DNA of 59,415 nucleotides from Methylobacter sp. (GTDB taxonomy: Bacteria > Pseudomonadota > Gammaproteobacteria > Methylococcales > Methylomonadaceae), in contig JAQTQN010000003.1 in assembly GCA_028712225.1 (NCBI GenBank), positions 1 through 59,415 on the forward strand, in the 5' to 3' direction. Below are positions 1 to 9,036 of this stretch, in pieces. Each line of letters starts with the position of its first letter. Within the stretch, counting starts at the first letter, position 1. Under the pieces are notes generated by a model that was not told the origin of the DNA, did no database searches, and saw only the letters and a list, made by a program, of their open reading frames with translations. Position numbers and translations under genes: made by a program.

Positions 1-99
1 GAGGGCTAGCCCATCGCCATCTACTAAATTAAATTCTTTGTCTTTGGGTTTAGCTTGTTTTACTTCGGTATTGGTAGGGGGTTGAGTGACTCTAGCCAT
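1..99 (-). CDS. Tyrosine-type integrase, N-terminal fragment (Arm DNA-binding domain), cut by window edge
   Basis: Reverse translation from ATG at 99: MARVTQPPTNTEVKQAKPKDKEFNLVDGDGLAL..., matching the 'AKPKDK.(Y/F)xLxDGxGLxL' N-terminus of Arm-DNA-bd/DUF4102 integrases; lies just beyond the 3' end of tmRNA. Confidence 0.8.
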   Translation of the reverse strand, partial: MARVTQPPTNTEVKQAKPKDKEFNLVDGDGLAL

Positions 100-196
100 T
101 TTAGTAACACCGCATTTGATGATCTTGGGTCGATGTTACTATGCGTGTTACTAAAACCCTAGGATTTTATAAGACCTTACAGGATATTATAGGCAA

Positions 197-240
197 TAAA
201 AAACCCGAAAACCCTGTATTATCAAGGTGTTTCGGGTTTA
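197..240 (-). terminator. Rho-independent terminator downstream of tmRNA
   Basis: Inverted repeat AAACCCGAAA (201-210) / TTTCGGGTTT (230-239), followed on the minus strand by a T-rich tract. Confidence 0.6.
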
Positions 241-265
241 GTTTAACTCTTCTAAAACTTATAAG

Positions 266-645
266 TGGTGGAGGCGGCGGGGATTGAACCCGCGTCCGTA
301 AGTACTCCGCTGTAAGGTCTACATGCTTATCCCACACTTTTGATTTAGCCGATAACTACCCGTTGGGCCAAGAAAATTATCAGCGATTCCGTAAGGTTTT
401 AGGGCATCCGCTCCGGACAGGCTTCAGCACGATCTTATGTAATATGACCTCTGAGCGTCCAGCGAACCGAACTCCACCCGCATAAGCACAGATGGTCAAA
501 GGAATGGGAGCTGTGTTTAAGCAGCTAACGCCATTGAGTAGTTTTCGTCATTTGCGAATACTTTTTTTCTGTAGGATTTACGAGGTGTACAGTCCTCGGC
601 ATGCACTTAAAGTTTCGCTACCCACGTCGAAGCCATGTCGCCCCC
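266..645 (-). ncRNA. ssrA: Transfer-messenger RNA (tmRNA)
   Basis: 5' GGGGGCGACATGGCTTCGACGTGGG and 3' CGGACGCGGGTTCAATCCCCGCCGCCTCCACCA on the minus strand; 7-bp acceptor stem GGGGGCG/CGCCTCC; tag ORF at 517-555 encodes ANDENYSMALAA-stop. Confidence 0.96.
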
Positions 646-702
646 GTGGATTAATAATTTAACAAATAATTATGTTAAATACTACACAATTTTTATTTGC
701 CG

Positions 703-2304
703 TTAATCAACCAGCATTCTTGCCAGTGGATCCTTTTCTTGCGCGGGCTGCCGTGTTTTTTCCGGCTGTTTTGCGCATTGTTGAATAATTTCCAGCAATT
801 GCTGGATTTGTTCGGCGTGTTGCTGAACGATTACTGTTATAGAGTCTGAAACTGAGATTTCAAGGGTCGTTAGTGCTTGATTTAATCCTTTGTTAAGACC
901 TCTGATAGCGGTTTTTTTCAGCGACGGTTGAGCTTTTTTAATAACGAAGAAGGGTATCAACCAGCTCAAGGCAATCGCCAAGGTGCTGTGAATAGCAAAA
1001 TCAACGCCCAAGTATTGGCTGTGGGTGATGTTACTGGTGTAGTAGCCCATGAACACTTGGTAGCCGACCCAGGCCATAACCGTTAACGGCAGCAGTATTT
1101 CGGCGAGGCGCATGGTTTTTAAAAAAATCCGTTGGGCTAAGTTGCCGGGATTGGCTAAAGCCTGGCGCACGGCAAGCGCACTTTGGTCTAGGATGATTTT
1201 TTCAGCCTGTTCGCGGATAGGTGTCAGCTGCTGCCTGACGGGCGCGGTTGGCATGCCGAGTTGACTGGCATTGCTGATAAATTCATCCAGGGCATCATCC
1301 AGCCTGCTTTGCGCCCAGGTGTCCCAAAGCACAATTTGATTCATTGATGGATGGGTAATCAAGTCGGCAGTGTGCTCGGCATAATAATTAGCCGCTTGCT
1401 GTATCGGCCAAACAAATCCTTGCAGCAGGAGTTTGGCAGAGTGATGCCATTGCTGTTGCCATATTCCAGGCAATTGCTGAGCGGCGTTATCTTCACCAAG
1501 TTTCGGCACGATCTGTTGCAGGCGCTGTGCGAGTTCTTGTGTGCGAACTTGCAGCCCGCGTTGTTCGAGCTGTTCGATGGTGTGCTGGGTTGCCAGCGTT
1601 ACTAGGGTTGATTTTAATGACTCGAACTCATCGCTTGGTGACACTGGATCGCAGATGGTTTTGAAGATGATCGGCTCATTAAAACCGGCTTGCTGCAGTT
1701 GCTGGATGAAGTCTTGGTATTGTTCGGTTTGTCCCCTATCCCACTGATTAAAGACAAACAGCCAGGCATGTTTACCGCCCTCGGCAAGCAAGAGCCGCCA
1801 GGCTTTGTTGTCGCGATAACGTTCGGGACTCACCACATAAATCAGTACATCGATGTGCGGCAGCCATTGTAAGACTTGGTGTTTGTTAGTTTGCTCGGTG
1901 CTGTCAATATCGGGCATGTCAATCCAAACGATGTGTTGGCTGGAGTCATCCTGATGTGCCGCGATATTGACTTGGTCGACAGGGAATTGCGCAGGCAAGT
2001 GTTGCAGCGTCACCGTGTGGTGATGGTACAAGGTGACTTCTCTGGAGGTGGGTCGTTCCACACCGGCTTTGGCGATAGCTTTACCAGCCAAGCGGTTGAG
2101 CAACGAGCTTTTGCCGACGCCGGTGCCGCCCATAAAAGCGACAATCAACGGTCTGGATTGACCAAGATCAAATAATGCGGCGGGTGCTTGTAATTCAATA
2201 TCGCTGATAGCGTGCAAGCTATCTTGATTGATCCAGCCGGCCGCTAGAGCTTGTTCAGCCCAGCATTGGGCGTTTTTAAGTAAATCAGAGTAATCGTAAG
2301 CCAT
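703..2304 (-). CDS. Dynamin/Era-like GTPase with C-terminal membrane segments
   Basis: P-loop GGTGVGKSSLLNRL, DMPDID switch II, FNQWDRG G4; two hydrophobic segments near residues 400-455. Confidence 0.75.
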   Translation of the reverse strand: MAYDYSDLLKNAQCWAEQALAAGWINQDSLHAISDIELQAPAALFDLGQSRPLIVAFMGGTGVGKSSLLNRLAGKAIAKAGVERPTSREVTLYHHHTVTLQHLPAQFPVDQVNIAAHQDDSSQHIVWIDMPDIDSTEQTNKHQVLQWLPHIDVLIYVVSPERYRDNKAWRLLLAEGGKHAWLFVFNQWDRGQTEQYQDFIQQLQQAGFNEPIIFKTICDPVSPSDEFESLKSTLVTLATQHTIEQLEQRGLQVRTQELAQRLQQIVPKLGEDNAAQQLPGIWQQQWHHSAKLLLQGFVWPIQQAANYYAEHTADLITHPSMNQIVLWDTWAQSRLDDALDEFISNASQLGMPTAPVRQQLTPIREQAEKIILDQSALAVRQALANPGNLAQRIFLKTMRLAEILLPLTVMAWVGYQVFMGYYTSNITHSQYLGVDFAIHSTLAIALSWLIPFFVIKKAQPSLKKTAIRGLNKGLNQALTTLEISVSDSITVIVQQHAEQIQQLLEIIQQCAKQPEKTRQPAQEKDPLARMLVD

Positions 2305-4093
2305 GGCGTTTTTCTTTAAGTTGGGCTTCTGCCGCCTGGAGTTGTTCAGGGGAAATGTTGAAGTTCATAGTCGAAGACACTGACGCGGGCAACTGCCTTA
2401 AGCTTTCGCGCAGGCAGTTGATAAATAAGTTTTGTTTTACGGTATTGAGCTGCTGTTGTTTGAGTTCGCGTTCTACCTTACCCATATAACTGCCGATAGC
2501 GCTCTCTGTCAGTAATGAGGTAACGGTGAACATCGCCGGGGCAATGATCAAATCGTGCAAGCCCACGCCGCCGGTATTGAGCGCTAGTGCAATGGCCGCC
2601 GCATCAGCGGTAACGCGGGTTGCACGCAGGCTATTGAGGGCCAGCGGTTGTTTTTGCAGCTGTTGATATAAGCGGTGCGCGGCACTTTCCACGTCCTGTT
2701 GAAAATCCACATGATAGCTTTTTGCGGCATCATCAAATTCGAGCAACAGCCTTTGTTTTTGATTGCGCAGCACGTTGGAGAGCTGTTGCCACCACTGATT
2801 TTGACGGCTTTGCTCAGTTTCATCCAACAAATGATCCGCCAATTGAATCAGCAAGTGCTCGGCGATTTGTTTGAGCAATGCCAGCTCATGGCTGCTATTG
2901 GCAAGATGCAGGCGTTTTCGTCCCAACTTCATCATTTGTCGGACCGGCCAAGTCAGTATTTTACGCGTACTGGCCAGCACTCCGGCTAAGCCGGGTATTT
3001 CCAGCAGATTTAACAGTTCTGCCAGCGCATATTGAAAGGTCTCATAATGATGCGGATGATCGAGAAAGTTCTGCTGATACGAGAGTAGAGCCTGTTCAAT
3101 GTTTTGTTCAATCAAATCGTGCCAGTGCTGTAAGGCTTGATGTTCAGCAAGTACCGGTTCCAGCCAGATTGGCCAATATTTTTGCAGGTATTCTTGCTCT
3201 AAGCGCGCCTGTTTTTTTCTTGTCGAGGTCTTAGCGATGCGCTGCAGCAGCTCTTGCACGTATTCTGGTAATACGGGCAGACCAAGCTGTTTTTGATAAT
3301 ACAAGGGTACGATTTTCGGCGCTGCATCGCTTCTGGTCTGTTGCCATTTCTCTTGTAGCGACCGGATAAGCACGGCTTCCGAGCCTTCTACCAGTTTATT
3401 CAAAAAAATCAGGGTAGGCTGGTTTAAGGTCTCAATAGCAGACATCGCATCCCAGACCGATTGATCAGCGTATTTTTCTTTACTGACGACTAAAATGATG
3501 ACATCCGCCAACGCAACCGTCCTGAGTACGCCCTCCCTGTAATTGGCGGCGTCTATTGAATCAAAATCCGGGCTATCCCACACCACGCAAGGGGGCAGGT
3601 TGGCAGAGCCGATCGGGGTTTCGGCTAGTGAGTAACAATCGAAACGATCAGGCGTGAGTTGCGCGGGCGATAGCTGCTGAAACCGGCCGAAATAGCGCTG
3701 TAAGCTTTGACAGTCTTGTGTCGGTAGCCAATTACAAAATCCCTGGGGATGCACGGTATAGCCTGCCAACGGGCTCACGCCAGCTATTGGACTGTTTAAT
3801 AACACGTTAACCAGTGAACTTTTGCCAGCCTGGGTTGGGCCGATCACGGCAATTTGCAGAGGCAGCTTCGGCTCGGTAGCCAGCAGCTTGCCTTTGCGCA
3901 AAAACGCTTCAGCCAACAGCAATTGATCTATGCGCTGTTGATACTGAGAGGCGTTGATTTGATTACCTTGCTGGTCAAGAACCAACTGGTAACGCTGTTG
4001 TAACGATAGGATAAATTCCAGCATACATGGTGGCTGAGGGTTATAATAACCTTGCATTTTACTTTGTTTAGTAATTTGGCGTATCAACATCAC
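2285..4093 (-). CDS. Second GTPase of the pair, dynamin-like
   Basis: P-loop GPTQAGKSSLVNVLL, DSPDFDS, FLNKLVEG; hydrophobic C-terminal segment; stop overlaps the start of the downstream GTPase by 20 nt. Start may lie further in (e.g. MQGYYN). Confidence 0.75.
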   Translation of the reverse strand: MMLIRQITKQSKMQGYYNPQPPCMLEFILSLQQRYQLVLDQQGNQINASQYQQRIDQLLLAEAFLRKGKLLATEPKLPLQIAVIGPTQAGKSSLVNVLLNSPIAGVSPLAGYTVHPQGFCNWLPTQDCQSLQRYFGRFQQLSPAQLTPDRFDCYSLAETPIGSANLPPCVVWDSPDFDSIDAANYREGVLRTVALADVIILVVSKEKYADQSVWDAMSAIETLNQPTLIFLNKLVEGSEAVLIRSLQEKWQQTRSDAAPKIVPLYYQKQLGLPVLPEYVQELLQRIAKTSTRKKQARLEQEYLQKYWPIWLEPVLAEHQALQHWHDLIEQNIEQALLSYQQNFLDHPHHYETFQYALAELLNLLEIPGLAGVLASTRKILTWPVRQMMKLGRKRLHLANSSHELALLKQIAEHLLIQLADHLLDETEQSRQNQWWQQLSNVLRNQKQRLLLEFDDAAKSYHVDFQQDVESAAHRLYQQLQKQPLALNSLRATRVTADAAAIALALNTGGVGLHDLIIAPAMFTVTSLLTESAIGSYMGKVERELKQQQLNTVKQNLFINCLRESLRQLPASVSSTMNFNISPEQLQAAEAQLKEKRHGLRLL

Positions 4094-4137
4094 AACAACA
4101 ATAAATACTCACCGGGACCTGTACTTAACTTGAGGTT

Positions 4138-4584
4138 ATGTTTATGAAAAAACTCTCTGCTCTCCTGCTTGTTATCGCGTCACTCGCCTTGGTTGCTTGT
4201 GGAAAAGGCGAACAAATCAACGGCCACAATACGAACACCGCTTATAAATCGATAAAAATGATAAAAAATCGTTTGCCGGCTGATAACCGTATCGAATATG
4301 AAGTTTCATTCTGGACTATCCGTGATTCGATTAAAGATGATGGTGAATTTTTATCTACAGTGGACGGTAAAAATCCACAACAAATTGTTGAGTTAGGTAA
4401 AGAATTTTATCAAAAACGCAAAGTTGCCGGATTTAAGGAATATGAGCAGTATGCAAGCTGGGAAGAAATGATTGCCAAATTTGGTAAAGAAAGAATTGAG
4501 CAGGACCGGTCTAAAAGCAAAAACAAAAAAGATCAAGTCGATTCTTCTCGCGACAACGTGATGTATAAGCTCGACAACATTTAA
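4138..4584 (+). CDS. Small lipoprotein of unknown function
   Basis: Signal peptide and lipobox MKKLSALLLVIASLALVAC-GKG. Confidence 0.75.
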   Translation: MFMKKLSALLLVIASLALVACGKGEQINGHNTNTAYKSIKMIKNRLPADNRIEYEVSFWTIRDSIKDDGEFLSTVDGKNPQQIVELGKEFYQKRKVAGFKEYEQYASWEEMIAKFGKERIEQDRSKSKNKKDQVDSSRDNVMYKLDNI

Positions 4585-4594
4585 TCGTTCTAAT

Positions 4595-4621
4595 GCAGGG
4601 TGCGTCCGTACCCTGCTTTTT
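4595..4621 (+). terminator. Rho-independent terminator
   Basis: GCAGGGTGCGTCCGTACCCTGCTTTTT. Confidence 0.7.
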
Positions 4622-5279
4622 ATCGTCCAGGCAGGGCTTTTTGACTGCCTAAAGCCGCAACAAATTGACTAGCCTCGGCGATGGTCAGTTCCATTGCTTG
4701 AATCAGCTGAGAAATATCCACCCCAATTTCAATAAACTCGTGCCGCAATGCCGCAATCGCTTGGGCATTGAGGTTATGTTTAAGATACAGCACTTGATCC
4801 TTAAACGCCGCCAGCACCGGCTGAATTTTCGACTCGGCGCGCTGCATGGTGCGAATTAGCCGGGCATAGTTTTGCCGAGCCATTTTTAATTGCTGGCGAC
4901 TGCTGTTACGCAAGGCGCGATTGGTATATTCATTTAGCTCGTTTTCCCATTCCACAAACAACGCTTCGCTGACTTCTTCTATCGCGCGGATTCTATTGCT
5001 CACCGACTCCGATCTAGCGCAGCAGTATTGATACTGTCTATTGAGCAAGTTGTATTTATGCTCCATCGGCGTGTCATTGACATGAACCAGACTTTTAAAA
5101 CGCTCCAGTGCGTCCTGAAATTCATCGCGCGTTTCTTGCAATCCAGTACAGGCCTGTTCCACATGGCCCACAACAATGTTGCGCTTAGAATCACCGATAG
5201 ATTCCCGCGCCTGGTAATAGGCCGTCCGGAACTTTTTGGCAAGAAACCGGCTGATTAAATTAAATGCGTCTTCGGCCAT
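4620..5279 (-). CDS. DUF2959-like coiled-coil protein
   Basis: Motifs 'AYYQARESIGDSKRNIVVGHVEQA', 'FKSLVHV', 'ALFVEWENELNEYTN', 'QVLYLKHNLNAQAIAALRHEF' typical of the DUF2959 family. Confidence 0.75.
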   Translation of the reverse strand: MAEDAFNLISRFLAKKFRTAYYQARESIGDSKRNIVVGHVEQACTGLQETRDEFQDALERFKSLVHVNDTPMEHKYNLLNRQYQYCCARSESVSNRIRAIEEVSEALFVEWENELNEYTNRALRNSSRQQLKMARQNYARLIRTMQRAESKIQPVLAAFKDQVLYLKHNLNAQAIAALRHEFIEIGVDISQLIQAMELTIAEASQFVAALGSQKALPGR

Positions 5280-5833
5280 GAATTTGTCTGCGAGTTAATG
5301 ATGTGAATGGTAAAAGCTGCGTTTTGCACAGCTGCACAAAATGCATTGTCGATTGTACCCCGGGCTGCCAGCTCAGCTAAATTTTGGTCAGGTTCAATGA
5401 CGGCAGACTTTACCAAAATCAAATCACTGGCAGATACCGCACCGGCCAACCAAGCTGCCAAACTGTCTGAGGTAATGTCCCAGCTGGCCGTTATTCCGGC
5501 AACATCAAGTTCGTGAATATTGGGTGACCAGATCAGCGTTTGTGCCTGGCCTGACTGCGCCTGAATATCGGCAACGGTTTCGGCTATCGTAAATTGGCTT
5601 TTCAGTCCGTTGATCAGCAGCGCCATTTGCTGCATCGCCAGCAAAGCCATGACATGGGCGGTGCGATCATCAAATTGCCAGCGAAGTTGTGCCATTCTGA
5701 CCTGATCGGCAAATACCCCACCACCCGGCACAATCACCACTGAGTCGTTTTGGTAGTGTTGTTCTATCTGCTGCAAACAATCAAGCAACGTACCGGATTG
5801 CTCCAGGCTGCCGCCTAATTTAACTACGATCAC
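5255..5833 (-). CDS. Amino-acid kinase family protein (aspartate/glutamate/uridylate kinase fold; MfnE-like)
   Basis: MIVVKLGGSL..., VIVPGGGVFADQVR; overlaps pabB by 14 nt. Confidence 0.75.
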   Translation of the reverse strand: MIVVKLGGSLEQSGTLLDCLQQIEQHYQNDSVVIVPGGGVFADQVRMAQLRWQFDDRTAHVMALLAMQQMALLINGLKSQFTIAETVADIQAQSGQAQTLIWSPNIHELDVAGITASWDITSDSLAAWLAGAVSASDLILVKSAVIEPDQNLAELAARGTIDNAFCAAVQNAAFTIHIINSQTNSWPKTHLI

Positions 5834-7205
5834 TGCTTTGCAATTGCTTCAATAGATTCAGCATTGCGGCGGCTTTATCGAAGCATTCTTGATATTCCTC
5901 TTCCATAACCGAATCGTTGACGATGCCGCCGCCCGCCCAAAAGCGAATAGTTCCGGCGGAATGTACCAGTGTTCTTATGGCGATATTGGTATCCATATTG
6001 CCATCGAAACCAATGTAACCGATGGCACCGCAGTAAACACCGCGACGATGTGGTTCAAGTTCTTCGATGATTTCCATCGAGCGAATTTTAGGCGCGCCGG
6101 TGATGGAGCCGCCTGGAAAGCAACTTCTTAACAAATCCAAAGCCTGCTTGTCTTCCGCCAACTCGCCGGTCACCGTGCTGACCAGGTGATGCACGGTCGC
6201 ATAGCTTTCTACATCAAACAGCACCGGCACTTTAACCGAACCGCTTTTGCAGGTTTTACTGATGTCGTTGCGCAGCAAATCGACAATCATCAGGTTTTCG
6301 GCACGGTCTTTTTTACTGTGTTGTAAATCGTGTGAGTGTTGAAGATCTTCGGCTTCATTAATACTGCGGGGTCGCGTACCCTTGATCGGCTTAGTCTCGA
6401 CTACACGGTCAGTCAGTTTTAAAAAGCGCTCCGGCGATGAACTTAATATTTGCACGTCGGGGGTTGTGAGATAGCAACTAAAAGGTGCCGCATTTAACTT
6501 ACGCAACGTCTGATAAGCGACCCACGGATCACCCTCGCAAGGCGCAACAAAACGCTGTGCAAGGTTGACTTGATAGCAATCGCCTTCTTTTAGATATTGT
6601 TTGATTTTATTAAAGGCCGTCGCGTACGCCTGTTTATCCATGTTAGCTGTAACCGGCCCCAACACTTTGAAGTCCGTATGCGCAGGCTCAACAGGCTGGC
6701 GGCTAAATTGGTTCAGCAACATTTGCCACGTTGCTTCATCGCAGTGCTGGGCTATCAGGTGAGTGCTTTGCTGCTGATGATCGACCACCACTGCCCAGTC
6801 ATAAATGCCAACGGCCATTTCGGGGATATGTTCGGCATCTTCGGCAAGTGCCGGAAGTTTTTCTAAACGACGCGCCAAGTCATAAGCAAAATAGCCAATT
6901 GCACCGCCATTAAATGGCAAGTCATGGGCTTCACGGCTGTAGCCTGCCAGTTGTTGTTTAACTAATTCGAAAGGATCGGCACCGGACGTTTGGGTAACGC
7001 CATCACGAGTAATTTGGGTGACGTCACCTTGGGTTACTAAGGTACAACGTGGTTCGGCAGCGATTATGTCGTAGCGGCCCTGAGTGCAGTGTGGATAACC
7101 GCTGTCAAGAAATACGGCCCATGGCTGGCTGGCGATAACAGAAAATAGCGTCGCGCTATCTTGAAAATACGGCAACGAGCATAAACGTTGAGTCGGTGAG
7201 GGCAT
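5820..7205 (-). CDS. pabB: Aminodeoxychorismate synthase component I
   Basis: Chorismate-binding motifs PIKGTRPR, DLLRNDISK, SCFPGGSITGAPKIRSMEII, YCGAIGYIGFDG. Confidence 0.93.
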   Translation of the reverse strand: MPSPTQRLCSLPYFQDSATLFSVIASQPWAVFLDSGYPHCTQGRYDIIAAEPRCTLVTQGDVTQITRDGVTQTSGADPFELVKQQLAGYSREAHDLPFNGGAIGYFAYDLARRLEKLPALAEDAEHIPEMAVGIYDWAVVVDHQQQSTHLIAQHCDEATWQMLLNQFSRQPVEPAHTDFKVLGPVTANMDKQAYATAFNKIKQYLKEGDCYQVNLAQRFVAPCEGDPWVAYQTLRKLNAAPFSCYLTTPDVQILSSSPERFLKLTDRVVETKPIKGTRPRSINEAEDLQHSHDLQHSKKDRAENLMIVDLLRNDISKTCKSGSVKVPVLFDVESYATVHHLVSTVTGELAEDKQALDLLRSCFPGGSITGAPKIRSMEIIEELEPHRRGVYCGAIGYIGFDGNMDTNIAIRTLVHSAGTIRFWAGGGIVNDSVMEEEYQECFDKAAAMLNLLKQLQSSDRS

Positions 7206-7300
7206 TGAGTATGTTTGGGAGAGTTAAAACGATAAGCTTAGAAGCGGCCAGAGATGGGCATTAAAACAATGCCCTTCGCATATCTTAAATCTTGGCGGCG

Positions 7301-8284
7301 TTATTTACCAAAAAACTGTCCGAATGCCCGACTACCTTCGCCGGTTTTAATGGTATTAACCACTTTTAAAGTGTTGCCGTCGATTACCGACACCGTGCCA
7401 TCAAACCAGTTAGCGACATAAACATGACGATCATCGGGATGGGTGCTGATACCTTCCGGTTTATCACCCACTTTAATAAGAGCAATTTCTTTTAAGGATT
7501 CAGTGTCGACAACCGACACGGAACCATCATCCTGGTTAGTGACAAATAAGCGGCTGTCATTGAGCGCCAGTGTTGTCGCATAGGGCAGCATGTTGACTTT
7601 GACGGTGCGTATCGGCTTCATACGGTTGGCGTCAACCACAGTCACATCGTCACTTTGCACATTGGCTACGTAAATACGCTCGCCTTTGCTATCGATAGTC
7701 AGTCCGAACGGATGCTTGCCTACGTCAACGGTCGCTTCGATAGTTAATGACTTGAGGTCAATTTTCGACACCGAATTACTGAGTCTATTGGCGACGTAAA
7801 GCCATTGATTATTTGGACTGATAACCAAGCCGGAGGGCGACTCTCCTACGGCAATTCTTTTAATCACTTGCCAATCGCCGGCATCCAGCACAGCAACCGA
7901 ATTGGTATACCAATCGGCGACATAAACGCGCTTACCATCGGGAGCAACAGCAATACCCAAGGCGCCATCGCTTACCTCTACTTTATTCAGAAGCTGATGG
8001 GTATGGGTATCCAGCACTGCAAAGCCTTTACCTTCCGGGGTGCTGACATAGCAATAACGGCCATCGGGTGATACCGCAATGCCCGCCGGTTTACCCGGAA
8101 CAGCAATGGTATTGACGACCTTAGCTTGGTCGGTATCAATCACCGAGACGCTGTCATCTAATTGATTGCTGATGTAAGCATAAGGAGCAGCCATGACATG
8201 CGCTGATAAAAAAACGGTAGCGACAAACATCGCTACCGTCATTTTGTTCACTGAGAACACAGAAGCAGCCTTACTTTTCAGCAA
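7301..8284 (-). CDS. Secreted YVTN-family beta-propeller repeat protein
   Basis: Signal peptide; repeats 'YISNQLDDSVSVIDT', 'YVADWYTNSVAVLDAG', 'YVANRLSNSVSKIDL', 'YVANWFDGTVSVIDG'. Confidence 0.9.
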   Translation of the reverse strand: MLKSKAASVFSVNKMTVAMFVATVFLSAHVMAAPYAYISNQLDDSVSVIDTDQAKVVNTIAVPGKPAGIAVSPDGRYCYVSTPEGKGFAVLDTHTHQLLNKVEVSDGALGIAVAPDGKRVYVADWYTNSVAVLDAGDWQVIKRIAVGESPSGLVISPNNQWLYVANRLSNSVSKIDLKSLTIEATVDVGKHPFGLTIDSKGERIYVANVQSDDVTVVDANRMKPIRTVKVNMLPYATTLALNDSRLFVTNQDDGSVSVVDTESLKEIALIKVGDKPEGISTHPDDRHVYVANWFDGTVSVIDGNTLKVVNTIKTGEGSRAFGQFFGK

Positions 8285-8834
8285 GTGCTTTTAAGTTTTC
8301 AAGACCAGCTTTCAATACTGTGGTTACTGCAGTATTAGCGGCTTCTTCGTTCATTTCTGCTGGTGGGTTGTTGTTCATGTAAGCGCGGTAATAACCGGCT
8401 TTCCAGGAAACAGTAGTGGTATCGCCATTTGGAGTGACATCAATGCTGGCTGCATAGTTATCAACCGGGAACACAGGTACTTTTTCTTCAGCGCCGGAAT
8501 GGGTAATGGTTTTTGCAGTGCTAATGTCGGTAATCTTATAAGCATAAGACAAACCTTTTTCGTCATACTTTTTCAATTCTTCGGTGATGGTGCCGCCGTC
8601 TTTTAGTGTTAACACGCGGGTTGCGCCTTTAGTGTTGCCACCGTTAACAGTTACACTTTTAACCGCCGGTAGCCAAGATAAATCGCCGTAATCTTTAATG
8701 ATCGACCAAACTTTCTCAGCCGGTGCATTGATGGTAATTTCCTCGTCTGTTTTTTGACGAACAGGACCGTGAGCACTGACTAAACCGCTAAACAAAAATA
8801 GTGCCGCCGATCCAGCCAAAATAACTTTCTTCAT
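8271..8834 (-). CDS. Periplasmic SRPBCC-family protein, MxaD-like
   Basis: Signal peptide then 'EEITINAPAEKVWSIIKDYGDLSWLPAVKSV', an SRPBCC/MxaD signature; overlaps the YVTN gene. Confidence 0.8.
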   Translation of the reverse strand: MKKVILAGSAALFLFSGLVSAHGPVRQKTDEEITINAPAEKVWSIIKDYGDLSWLPAVKSVTVNGGNTKGATRVLTLKDGGTITEELKKYDEKGLSYAYKITDISTAKTITHSGAEEKVPVFPVDNYAASIDVTPNGDTTTVSWKAGYYRAYMNNNPPAEMNEEAANTAVTTVLKAGLENLKALAEK

Positions 8835-9036
8835 AGTAACCCTCTTAAATTATTAACATAAAAACCAAACCCGAATCATATGATAACGGCATGCAACCTG
8901 CTCCGCAATAAGCCTGGCAGCGGCTGTTAACGCCAGGAAAAAACCTTGGAATTGCTTGGTCTAAAATTTACCTGCTTTTCGCTTCCGCTTGTTGCGATAA
9001 TAAGCCCACATTAATTATTAAAGGGTACTGTTTCGC

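Noticed and set aside
7255-7273. Hairpin GGGCATT-AAAAC-AATGCCC between pabB and the YVTN gene
   Set aside because: Short stem without a U-tract on either strand; too weak to call a terminator.
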